Below, in pieces: positions 25,347 through 33,619 of a stretch of DNA of 35,497 nt (its first letter is position 1; every line of letters begins with the position of its first letter). The notes beneath the pieces were generated by a model. That model did no database searches, was not told the DNA's origin, and worked only from the letters and a program-made list of their open reading frames with translations. Source of the stretch: Bacteroidales bacterium (GTDB taxonomy: Bacteria > Bacteroidota > Bacteroidia > Bacteroidales > UBA1556). The translations under genes and the position numbers were made by a program. The DNA lies in assembly GCA_015493685.1 (NCBI GenBank), contig WGCS01000187.1:1-35497 (forward strand). Direction: 5' to 3'.

Positions 25347-25937
25347 ATGAACACAATAGATAACATACTGAATTTCAAACAAACAGGAATAAAAATAGAG
25401 AAAGCACGGCTCTTGGTATCTACGCCTCTACTCAACGATTTTTACTTTGGGCACAGCGTTGTATTATTATTAGAGCATGAACCAAAGGGTTCCATTGGCT
25501 TGGTATTAAACAAAAAAACCGACCAAGCAATATCCAATCTAATCCCCGAACTGGAAGGGATAAGTTCTCCCATCTTTATTGGAGGTCCGGTGGAACATAA
25601 TCATGTGTTTTTTATCCACAAAAATGCAGCTGTAGAAGACAGCAACAGCATTGGCACCGGTCTGTTTTGGGGTGGGAATATTCATCAGATAAGCGATTTT
25701 ATTAAGGAAGGTATTATTCCCTTATCGGACATAAAATTTTTTATTGGTTATTCGGGCTGGGGAGCAAATCAACTGGAGGAAGAATTAAAGAGTAATTCAT
25801 GGATTGTCAGCCATATAGAAGCGGCAGGGGATATTTTAACAAGCGACAGCGATTCAATGTGGAAAAACACTATTGCAAATCAAAAGTTGAACTACAAAAG
25901 CTGGTTTAACTTCCCCATAAATCCTCAAGATAACTAA
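25347..25937 (+). CDS. YqgE/AlgH family protein
   Basis: The 196-residue protein belongs to the UPF0301 (DUF179, YqgE/AlgH) family, widespread but without an agreed biochemical role; in Pseudomonas, AlgH was linked to alginate regulation. Family blocks are clear: DFYFGHSVVLLLEHEPKGS, GLVLNKKT, FIGGPVEHNHVFFIH, and FIGYSGWGANQLEEEL, followed by SWI. Cytosolic, no signal peptide. It is divergent from murL, 138 bases away. A TAACTTTTG box lies just four bases before the start codon, one base longer than the -7 consensus. Nothing is truncated. Confidence 0.93.
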   Translation: MNTIDNILNFKQTGIKIEKARLLVSTPLLNDFYFGHSVVLLLEHEPKGSIGLVLNKKTDQAISNLIPELEGISSPIFIGGPVEHNHVFFIHKNAAVEDSNSIGTGLFWGGNIHQISDFIKEGIIPLSDIKFFIGYSGWGANQLEEELKSNSWIVSHIEAAGDILTSDSDSMWKNTIANQKLNYKSWFNFPINPQDN

Positions 25938-26022
25938 TTACTCTATTTGCCTGCATTTTTTTTGTAACTGATAAAGTGAAGGTATAATACAAAGCCATAA
26001 TTAACATATCAAAAAGCACTTT

Positions 26023-26928
26023 ATGAAACAAACTTATACCACCACACTAGTAATAATTGCCTCTCTCCTACTAATTAGTTCTTGCACTTTGAGTGTAAAA
26101 AATACCAAACAGGAATTGCAGGATAACAAAAACTCAGCAATAAAAAACACGCCTATTACAAAATCAGCTGAAGATATTCCAATTAACAACACTCCATTAA
26201 GAATAAAAACATATAGGCTACCTGGCTGTTATAAAGCCCCTTATTATACTAATTATGAGATTTCATATTCAATAAATCCATCTACCAACGAAATACGTAT
26301 TGCCATTCCCATTATCAATATCAACTCAAAATATCCGGTATTTATGGGCACTAAAGGAGGCACCACTTATATTGATTTTGAAGTTCCCATAACCGATAAA
26401 AAGATAAATGCTAAAGGATTTGCGTATTTCACCATTGCCAATACAATTTTAAAAGAAGGAGCTCATTTTTCAATACGTGTATTTAATAAAACTGCGGATT
26501 CTACCGGCCATCTGTTAAGAGAAAAAAGTTTTATCATTATCAAAAAAGACATTGCCATTAAAAAAGAGCATAAAGCAGTATTTAAGCAAACAACAATAGG
26601 CATCAATAGCCCTGAACATTATAAACGTTTCTTTGCGCAAGATTCCACATTTATGATTTATCAAATTACAGATAATGGAGATTGGGACATTAAAATTACA
26701 AAAACAAGTCCAGAATTTACCATCGACAGTATTACTTATGGAGAAATTGAGCATGGAAATATTGAATTTATCATTTACGATAAGCACAGCATCAATGAAT
26801 CAACAGAATTGAAAGACTACCTAATTCAATTTAACATAAAAAAGGCAAACCTAGCCTCAACTCCCCACTATGTGTTGATAAAAGACATAATGGGCAAACA
26901 CAAAAGCCAGAAAATGATAAGGCTATAA
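26023..26928 (+). CDS. Lipoprotein of unknown function, 301 aa
   Basis: I do not recognise the family. The lipoprotein signal peptide has LISSC with the modified cysteine at residue 21. The mature part starts with an Asn/Lys-rich linker (about 22-60), followed by a mainly beta region with repeated strands such as NEIRIAIPIIN, TYIDFEVPI and FSIRVFNKT, suggestive of one or two beta-sandwich domains. No catalytic motif is visible. It follows the AlgH-like gene by 85 bases on the same strand and converges on the tolC-like gene across only 40 bases. Outer-membrane or periplasmic attachment is inferred. Confidence 0.8.
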   Translation: MKQTYTTTLVIIASLLLISSCTLSVKNTKQELQDNKNSAIKNTPITKSAEDIPINNTPLRIKTYRLPGCYKAPYYTNYEISYSINPSTNEIRIAIPIININSKYPVFMGTKGGTTYIDFEVPITDKKINAKGFAYFTIANTILKEGAHFSIRVFNKTADSTGHLLREKSFIIIKKDIAIKKEHKAVFKQTTIGINSPEHYKRFFAQDSTFMIYQITDNGDWDIKITKTSPEFTIDSITYGEIEHGNIEFIIYDKHSINESTELKDYLIQFNIKKANLASTPHYVLIKDIMGKHKSQKMIRL

Positions 26929-26968
26929 ATAGGTATAAACAAAAGGCTCAGCAGCTATCTTACTACTT

Positions 26969-28447
26969 TTACTTTAGTATTTTATTAAAATCTACTTCTA
27001 TTGATTTTTGTGATTTAAAATCGAATAAAGTACTTTTTCTAAGGGAATAAAAGGACGTCCAGAAATTCTGTAAAGCTTTTAAGTAATTAATTCTAGCCTG
27101 ATCATTGGAATTTTGAGCAATATTCAAATCTGTTACGGTTATCTTTCCTAAGAAATATCTATTTTTAGTAATAACATAACTCCGCTGTGCAACAGTATCA
27201 CTCTTGGCTGCGATATATAATTGATTTTGCTGCATATTAAATTCAGCCACTTGCAAATAGATTTGTTGTTGAAAATCGATACGACTTTGTTCCACATTAC
27301 TTTTTACAATTGATAAGTTACTTTCTGCAATTTTCACCTGTCCTTTTCTCAATCCCCAATCAAATATTGGCACTTGCAATCCTAATCGTACATTCTGCTG
27401 CTGGTATGGATTTTTATACACCTCGTTCAGCATCTTTGAATTCTGTGTAAGCCCAAATACGGCATATAAATTAGCATTAAAACCATTGGCTTTTTTTGCT
27501 CTGTCTAATTCCGAATTCGCCTGGAGCATCTGCCTGTCCATGGCTAAAATATGAGAGTTATTTTTCAGCGCATGGTCCAATGCTTTAGCTTTATCAACAA
27601 CCATAAAATGCACCGGCTTGGGATCTACCAATACAATATTATCTTCAGGGCTAAGGCGTAAGAATGACTTAAAACGATACATCGCATTCTCGTAATTCAA
27701 CTTCGCCAATTGCAAGGAAGATTTTGACTGCAAAGTTTTCAATTCCAACTGCAGCAGATCATTTTCCTCTATTTTCCCCAAACTATACCTCCCCTTGGCC
27801 ATTTGATACAGTGTATCATAGTTTTGCACATTAATCTCATTAATCTGAATTTCGAGTTGAGCTTTAAGTAAGTTAAAATAATAATTTACTGCCGTAATGC
27901 TCACCTGTTCCACTGCTTCCAGATATTTAATCTTAGCCTCTTGATATTTTAAAGGTTCTATTTTTTTACTCCACTTGTATGGATTATAATTAAACAAAGG
28001 CTGCATAATACCAAGATTCACAGGAGTAGAAAGGAAATTGTGTGTCTTGGAGCTATCGCTATAGTTATCAATACGTTGAAGACCTGTTGATAAAAACACA
28101 TTACCTCCGGTTAAACCAAGTGTTTTTTTAATCTTTAAACTTCCTGAATAGGAGACATAGCTTTGACCTATATAGGTTTCGGTACCATCGGAACCGGTAT
28201 ATTTGGTAAAAGCATGATTTAAGTTAGGCAGCTCTCCTGAGAAATCAACTTGGGGCAATAAACCTCTTTTAAAATTACGATATGACCAATAATTACTTAT
28301 TAACTCGAATTTGGCAATTTGAGCATTAGGCGATTTTCTTTTGGCAATTTCAATAACATCTTTTAAAGTAAGCACCTTTTGGGCTTGGACAACATCAAGA
28401 GATAAAAGAATTAGTATCAATAAAACAGAACTTTTTTTAATAATCAT
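26969..28447 (-). CDS. TolC-family outer-membrane efflux protein
   Basis: The 492-residue protein (ATG at 28447; a TTG two codons upstream is less likely) begins with a signal peptide ending at VQAQ. It has the two internal OEP repeats of TolC-type channels: long helical stretches rich in Gln, Asn and Leu (QVSITAVNYYFNLLKAQLEIQ; TDLNIAQNSNDQARINYLKALQNFW) and strand segments between. It should form a trimeric outer-membrane channel with a periplasmic helical barrel. It is the last gene of a three-gene set with the permease (12-base gap) and the adaptor. Cargo is unknown; macrolides, lipids or peptides are typical for MacAB-like systems. Confidence 0.9.
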   Translation of the reverse strand: MIIKKSSVLLILILLSLDVVQAQKVLTLKDVIEIAKRKSPNAQIAKFELISNYWSYRNFKRGLLPQVDFSGELPNLNHAFTKYTGSDGTETYIGQSYVSYSGSLKIKKTLGLTGGNVFLSTGLQRIDNYSDSSKTHNFLSTPVNLGIMQPLFNYNPYKWSKKIEPLKYQEAKIKYLEAVEQVSITAVNYYFNLLKAQLEIQINEINVQNYDTLYQMAKGRYSLGKIEENDLLQLELKTLQSKSSLQLAKLNYENAMYRFKSFLRLSPEDNIVLVDPKPVHFMVVDKAKALDHALKNNSHILAMDRQMLQANSELDRAKKANGFNANLYAVFGLTQNSKMLNEVYKNPYQQQNVRLGLQVPIFDWGLRKGQVKIAESNLSIVKSNVEQSRIDFQQQIYLQVAEFNMQQNQLYIAAKSDTVAQRSYVITKNRYFLGKITVTDLNIAQNSNDQARINYLKALQNFWTSFYSLRKSTLFDFKSQKSIEVDFNKILK

Positions 28448-28459
28448 ATTCAATAAATT

Positions 28460-29806
28460 TTATTCGTAATGTAAAGAATCGACAATATCATTATCAGCTG
28501 CTTTTTTGGCAGGCATATAGCCAAATATTATCCCCACTGCAGCTGAAACTATAAAGGAGACTAATACTGAAAACCAGGAAACAATAGTTGGAATATCTGT
28601 TACTTTAGAAATAATACTAGCCATAACAACGCCTAAGATAACGCCAATAAATCCGCCAAAAAGAGAGATAATGGCAGCTTCGGAAAGAAACTGAAAGACT
28701 ACATCCGAGGCTCTTGCTCCTATGGACCGTCGAATACCAATTTCTTTGGTGCGTTCCATCACCGATGCCAGCATAATATTCATAATGCCAATGCCACCAA
28801 CGATAAGCGATATACTGGCAATAGCTCCCAATACGATATTAAAGATATCCCTTGTTTTTTGTTCCTGTTTTAACAACAACTCAGGAATACTTATGGTAAA
28901 ATCATCGGCCTGAGCATGTTTCCGCTTAAGCATACGACTGATCAGGTCTGCTGAGGCTCTTAAGAATTTTGATTCATCAACTTGAACCACAATAACATCC
29001 ACTTGGTTTCTATTGGGATTAACATCAGCACCATTACGTTTCGATATTTTTTGTTTGGTAACAATAGATTTATCATTATTTCTTTTGAGGTACGAAGTAA
29101 TGGGAATATATACTGTATTATCAAATTCATCAATTCCCGCACTGGCGCCCACGCCGGAAATTTGTCCTCTAATGGCAAGTACACCAATTATTTTATACCA
29201 ATTATTTCCACATTTTATTTGTTTACCTATGGCATTCACTGTGGGGAACAATCTACTTTTAACACCATGTCCGATAACACATACTTGCGATGATTTCATA
29301 TAATTGAGCCTATTCGGAAAATGGCCTTCCTTGGTTTTCAATTGAAAGATCTTAAAAAAGTCTGCGTTCACTCCTGACAATTCCCCCTTAAAATGAGCGC
29401 CACTATAAATAATATCTACTTCATCTTTTGTCTCTACGCTTACTTCTTTCACCGTAGGCAAAATATACTTTATCGACTTGGCTTCAGCAATACTTAAGCC
29501 TGCCGATAAATTCTTTTTTGATTCTTTTTCTTTTTCCTGTTCTGATTGACCTGCTTGAGCTGACTTGGTATTTTTATCCACTTTTTTTGCCTTAATAATA
29601 ATATTATTAACGCCTATCATTTTCATCTGTTCCAGCACTTCTTTCTTCGCCCCATTACCAATGGCAAGCATTGAAATAACAGCACTAACGCCAAATATTA
29701 TTCCTAATGCCGTTAAGAAAGTTCGAATTTTATTAATAAAAACTGCTTCGAATGCAATTTTCAAATTCATTAAATAATGTTCAAATTGTTTGGAGCTTAG
29801 TTTCAT
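28460..29806 (-). CDS. MacB-like ABC transporter permease (FtsX fold), no ATPase domain
   Basis: The 448-residue protein has a TM segment at the N-terminus (IRTFLTALGIIFGVSAVISMLAIG), a large periplasmic MacB_PCD domain (about 60-300), and three C-terminal TMs of the FtsX domain, with the cytosolic loop motif VMERTKEIGIRRSIGARASDV. The periplasmic domain carries an unusual Lys/Glu/Gln-rich insert (about 75-97). A second ATG at 29770 (MNLKIAF) could be the real start. It lacks the fused ATPase that E. coli MacB has, and no ATP-binding gene lies in the window. It sits between adaptor and TolC genes, with a 143-base gap to the adaptor. Confidence 0.9.
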   Translation of the reverse strand: MKLSSKQFEHYLMNLKIAFEAVFINKIRTFLTALGIIFGVSAVISMLAIGNGAKKEVLEQMKMIGVNNIIIKAKKVDKNTKSAQAGQSEQEKEKESKKNLSAGLSIAEAKSIKYILPTVKEVSVETKDEVDIIYSGAHFKGELSGVNADFFKIFQLKTKEGHFPNRLNYMKSSQVCVIGHGVKSRLFPTVNAIGKQIKCGNNWYKIIGVLAIRGQISGVGASAGIDEFDNTVYIPITSYLKRNNDKSIVTKQKISKRNGADVNPNRNQVDVIVVQVDESKFLRASADLISRMLKRKHAQADDFTISIPELLLKQEQKTRDIFNIVLGAIASISLIVGGIGIMNIMLASVMERTKEIGIRRSIGARASDVVFQFLSEAAIISLFGGFIGVILGVVMASIISKVTDIPTIVSWFSVLVSFIVSAAVGIIFGYMPAKKAADNDIVDSLHYE

Positions 29807-29894
29807 CTAATTAAAAGGTATTACAATAATATGGTAAGAATTAAGTGTCATTATTTATAGAATTATTAACCGAAAAAAGAATTCATACATTAAG

Positions 29895-29921
29895 AATGGT
29901 ATCTGTTTCTATCGTACCATT
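29895..29921 (-). promoter_or_regulatory. Intercistronic hairpin between adaptor and permease genes
   Basis: AATGGTA (29895-29901) and TACCATT (29915-29921) form a seven-base inverted repeat with a 13-base spacer in the 143-base gap between the two cistrons. It could be an operator or an RNA processing hairpin. No T-run follows on the minus strand, so it is not a standard terminator. Confidence 0.35.
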
Positions 29922-29949
29922 TTCACCGGATAAATTATTGGCAGCTCAG

Positions 29950-31179
29950 CTACAAGCGTTTCAGCTTCCACGATTCAGCTCCTGCAGGAGGAACAAGATA
30001 CAATTCCTCTCCTTTTGTCAGTCCCTTCTTTATCACTATTTCATCTTGATTACTTTTTCCGGCTTTTACTTCAATACGTTCGCCATTACCATAAACATAA
30101 GATACACTATCTTTTGTATTTAAGGCTTCAAGCGGAATGAAATTGACAGAGTCTAAGACTTCAACTTGAATATTGTTTTTTGTGGACATTGCTGGACGCA
30201 GATCAGAATCCTGCCCCATAACATTAATAGTAACTTCAAAAACGTGTGCACTGGTATTCTGTATTTCTTCACCAATATTAGCCACAGAACTCACTTCTCC
30301 TTTTAATACTTTTTGAGGAAAAGCATCAACAGAAATCTGTACTTTCTGCCCTTGCTTCACTTTACTAATATCAATTTCATTAACATAAGTTTTTACTACC
30401 ATCTGTGATAAATCAGGTAACTTTGCCACCACCGGATTCCAAATACTGATTTTAGACCCTGTTTTTATCTTTTGACCTCTCCATGTTTTGGTATAAATAA
30501 GCATTCCTGCTTGGGGCGCCTTTATTTTAAAACCCTTTAACACATCCAAAAAGCGATTTTTCTTCGTCAGCTCTTTTTGGTAATCAATCATTGAGGTACG
30601 GACAATATTTTCTTCCTTGCGCTTTTTAAGTTTGTAATTATTCAATGTTTGCCGATATTGGCGTTTTGTCTTTTGTATTGATATTCTGAGTTTCTCTTTG
30701 GTAACCGGCGATTCATATTTAGAATTTTTCAATTCCATTTGTAACTCCTTTAATGAATAATTAATATTAACAAGATTATCTCTGGCAGCTCTTAATGTTA
30801 ATGCTGAATCTATTTTTGATTGATTGATTTTGGCTTCAAATTTTTCCAGATTAGCATCCAGCACCTTTATTTTATTTAGCACAGGTGTTGGATCAATAGT
30901 GGCAATATAATCTCCAGAATCAACAATTGTACCTTCGGGAATAATATTATTTAATTTCAAATCTTCATAAATCCCCACTCCTCGCAAACCTGCAGGCCCC
31001 TGAATATTGGTCGAGTTTTTCGAGTCTAGCTCTCCACTGGTAACAACATTAATTACAAATTCACCGTTTTTTACTTTAGTTTTAATTCCTTCATCCGACT
31101 TACTACCACTATAATACCATATTCCAATGACAAGTACAACAGCAAGAGAAATCAAAGTAATTTTAACTTTATTCTTCAT
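29950..31179 (-). CDS. Periplasmic adaptor (HlyD/MacA-like membrane fusion protein)
   Basis: The 409-residue protein starts with one membrane anchor (about 7-24, ITLISLAVVLVIGIWYY). A beta-barrel/lipoyl half-motif follows, then a long antiparallel coiled coil (about 110-210), the second lipoyl half (FKIKAPQAGMLIYTKTW), and beta-barrel and membrane-proximal domains with SVDAFPQKVLKGEVSSVANI. It links an inner-membrane permease to TolC. Closest in kind to MacA-type adaptors of ABC exporters, but the RND class has similar folds. It is the first gene of the adaptor-permease-TolC set. The 357 bases upstream show no strong promoter or sigma-54 box. Confidence 0.9.
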   Translation of the reverse strand: MKNKVKITLISLAVVLVIGIWYYSGSKSDEGIKTKVKNGEFVINVVTSGELDSKNSTNIQGPAGLRGVGIYEDLKLNNIIPEGTIVDSGDYIATIDPTPVLNKIKVLDANLEKFEAKINQSKIDSALTLRAARDNLVNINYSLKELQMELKNSKYESPVTKEKLRISIQKTKRQYRQTLNNYKLKKRKEENIVRTSMIDYQKELTKKNRFLDVLKGFKIKAPQAGMLIYTKTWRGQKIKTGSKISIWNPVVAKLPDLSQMVVKTYVNEIDISKVKQGQKVQISVDAFPQKVLKGEVSSVANIGEEIQNTSAHVFEVTINVMGQDSDLRPAMSTKNNIQVEVLDSVNFIPLEALNTKDSVSYVYGNGERIEVKAGKSNQDEIVIKKGLTKGEELYLVPPAGAESWKLKRL

Positions 31180-31536
31180 TTTTTTAGATTAGATTTATTA
31201 AACAAATGCTTGCTTTCATTTCTGCATATCCAATTAATTTATTTTTATATTATCTTTCCAAAATAAAGGCCGGAAAAAATAGCATGAGAATAATTGAAAT
31301 TACATTATCAAACGCTCAAAAGTAACAATTATTATACGCAAAGAGCTCTGAGCATTTATTAAAATATCACAAAAAAACTTAATATCTATCTTCAATCAGC
31401 ATCTTAGGCAATACTATCATCAACACCGAACTAGGACTTAATGCTTTGTATATTACTCAATTACATCACACTATCATTGTATCACAGCACTTAGTATTCG
31501 TTGGAAAAAGCTAATACCTATTCAAAAAGACTTCTA
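31180..31536. other. Intergenic region upstream of the export operon
   Basis: This 357-base AT-rich gap lies between the regulator and the adaptor gene. I looked on the minus strand for a sigma-54 GG-N10-GC box and did not find one that I trust, nor a clear TAnnTTTG; a TTTATTTTGG near 31258-31267 is the closest. No frame, tRNA or strong hairpin is visible. Confidence 0.4.
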
Positions 31537-32700
31537 CTATTTCACCAATGGCTTCACATACATCTCAATATCAGCAGGAGTAATATCTTGTGAGCAAAGT
31601 ATCAACAAACGCTCTATTACATTTCTAAGCTCTCTAATATTCCCTGTCCAAGGCAGTTCTTTAAGCATTTGCATTGCCTTGGCATCAAATCGTAAAGGAG
31701 CTCTTCCGTTGAGTGCTGCGATATCATTCATAAAATAATTGGCAAGAATAGGTATATCGTCCTTTCGTTTTCGTAATGGCGGTACTTCAATGGGGATAAC
31801 ACTTAAACGGTGATACAAATCTTCCCTAAAATTTCCTTTCTTTATTTCCTTGTCCAACTCTTTATTGGTGGCGGCAATTATTCTCACATCCACTTTAATC
31901 TCTTTCTCACCACCCACTCTGGTAATTTTATTTTCCTGCAAAGCTCTGAGCACCTTAGCCTGTGCCGAAAGACTCATATCACCAACTTCATCGAGGAATA
32001 ACGTTCCTCCATTGGCCAGCTCAAAGTTACCTTTCCGCTGTTTATGTGCTGAGGTAAAGCTTCCTTTCTCATGACCAAACAACTCGCTCTCGATAAGTTC
32101 AGATGGAATTGCGGCACAATTTACTTCGATAAAAGGAGCATGAGAACGTTGACTTTTTTCGTGGAGCCAATGGGCAACAAGTTCTTTACCGGTACCATTC
32201 TCCCCATAAATTAGCACCCTTGCTGTACTGGGAGCTACTTTTTCTATCATCTCTTTTATATGCACTATCTCAGGACTCTCACCTATCATTTCATATTTCC
32301 TGCTTACTTTCTTCTTCAGTACCTTAGTTTCTTTTATCAGTTTACTCTTATCCATAGCATTACGGATGGTAACCAACAAGCGATTCAAATCGGGAGGCTT
32401 TGAAATATAATCGTAAGCTCCTTTTTTAATTGCCTCAACAGCTGTATCAATAGTGCCATGGCCCGAAATCATTACAAAGGGCACATCGGTAAATAATCGT
32501 GATTCTTCCAAAACTTCTATCCCATCTTTTTCGGGCATTTTAATATCACAAAGCACCAAATCGTACTCACTTTCCTTTAACTTTTCCAATGCAACAACCC
32601 CATTCTCTGCCTCCTCAACTTTATACTTCTCATATCCCAATATCTCCTTCAGCGTTCTGCGTATAGGTGCCTCATCATCAATTATCAATATTTTTGCCAT
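31537..32700 (-). CDS. NtrC-like response regulator (receiver + AAA+), lacking the DNA-binding domain
   Basis: The 387-residue protein has a receiver domain (1-120) with phospho-acceptor Asp52 in LVLCDIKMP and the conserved Lys101 in SKPPD. The sigma-54 AAA+ domain (about 137-365) has Walker A GENGTGKE (166-173), Walker B GGTLFLDE (231-238), FREDLYHRLS, and a GAFTGA loop that reads GSFTSA (213-218). It stops shortly after WTGNIRELRNVIERLL, about 60 residues earlier than NtrC. The Fis-type helix-turn-helix is absent, and the sequence ends in a normal stop. I recall this HTH-less form as common in Bacteroidota; it may act from solution like Helicobacter FlgR. No histidine kinase is adjacent. 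Confidence 0.93.
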   Translation of the reverse strand: MAKILIIDDEAPIRRTLKEILGYEKYKVEEAENGVVALEKLKESEYDLVLCDIKMPEKDGIEVLEESRLFTDVPFVMISGHGTIDTAVEAIKKGAYDYISKPPDLNRLLVTIRNAMDKSKLIKETKVLKKKVSRKYEMIGESPEIVHIKEMIEKVAPSTARVLIYGENGTGKELVAHWLHEKSQRSHAPFIEVNCAAIPSELIESELFGHEKGSFTSAHKQRKGNFELANGGTLFLDEVGDMSLSAQAKVLRALQENKITRVGGEKEIKVDVRIIAATNKELDKEIKKGNFREDLYHRLSVIPIEVPPLRKRKDDIPILANYFMNDIAALNGRAPLRFDAKAMQMLKELPWTGNIRELRNVIERLLILCSQDITPADIEMYVKPLVK

Positions 32701-32800
32701 TGCTTTATCTATTATATGTGTAGTGTATTTTATTAACTATCAGCCTATTATATAATTATATGTTATTTATAAAGTAGCTTATAAACTCATTTAATAAATA

Positions 32801-33619
32801 TTATAAGCGCTTAATTGCTATACTCTTAAATGTATTGTTCTTCAAAAGAAGATACATTATTTTACTATTCGATCTAAATTCTTTTACTCCATCAAGAGCT
32901 AATCTAAGCGTATCAACATCCATAGTATTAGGATGGAAGAAATATACCGTATCGTTTCGCAATAGCTGCCATGTACCACTACGAATATACATATCTTCAA
33001 GGCTAAAAAACGGAACTCTTCGAATATAATTGCCATAACGATCAAAAACAAAAATTCCATTCTTTTTGTCTCGCAATACCAATTGATTATCTCTTTCGAT
33101 AAGCTGTACCGGATTTATTTGGTAGCCCGTAATACTATATAAATCACCACTATTATCTGTTTTTTCCAAGCTTTGATTAAAACGAATTAGCGCTCTCCCC
33201 ACAGGATCGTATATCCAGAAGCCTCCATTATAAGACAAGCAAGCCACCGAACTTTGATCATAACCCAAATCGGAGATGTCGATAACACTATTCTTTATGC
33301 TTAATTTATTATCAAGCATTACCAACTTATTATAATCAGAATAATAGACTAAAATATTCATTGGATCACTCACATCCAAAGTGCTAATAGGTCCAAAAGT
33401 AAGTCGTGAGTAATCGCTTTTTAATCCCGTACTCGGAGCATATTTATGAATAGTACTATTTGAAATAAAATATAAGTTTCCTAAGATATCAAGTTCAAAA
33501 AAGCGACTATCTTGAGGAAAATAATAGGTATTTTTCAAGGGGAAAGGGATGGCCAATAGAAGTACAACTACCGCAATGGGGTAGATCAATTTAATACAAT
33601 AATGCCCTCTTCTTTTCAT
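32801..33619 (-). CDS. Membrane-anchored protein with predicted beta-propeller
   Basis: I do not recognise a named family. The 272-residue protein has an N-terminal hydrophobic segment (about 8-26, IKLIYPIAVVVLLLAIP). The rest is a repeating beta pattern with blades of about 40 residues: LDILGNLYFISNSTIHKYA, DPMNILVYYSDYNKLVMLD, YNGGFWIYDPVGRALIRFN and RDNQLVLRDKKNGIFVFDRYG. This resembles NHL or six-bladed propellers. The C-terminus is GVKEFRSNSKIMYLLLKNN. Its start codon overlaps the GH3-like stop by four bases (ATGA), so translation is coupled and a functional link to the GH3-like enzyme is likely. Periplasmic exposure is inferred. Confidence 0.75.
   Translation of the reverse strand: MKRRGHYCIKLIYPIAVVVLLLAIPFPLKNTYYFPQDSRFFELDILGNLYFISNSTIHKYAPSTGLKSDYSRLTFGPISTLDVSDPMNILVYYSDYNKLVMLDNKLSIKNSVIDISDLGYDQSSVACLSYNGGFWIYDPVGRALIRFNQSLEKTDNSGDLYSITGYQINPVQLIERDNQLVLRDKKNGIFVFDRYGNYIRRVPFFSLEDMYIRSGTWQLLRNDTVYFFHPNTMDVDTLRLALDGVKEFRSNSKIMYLLLKNNTFKSIAIKRL

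Noticed and set aside
31180-31536. Sigma-54 promoter upstream of the export operon, suggested by the adjacent NtrC-like regulator
   Set aside because: I found no GG/GC pair with proper spacing on the minus strand; control by this regulator is not supported from sequence.
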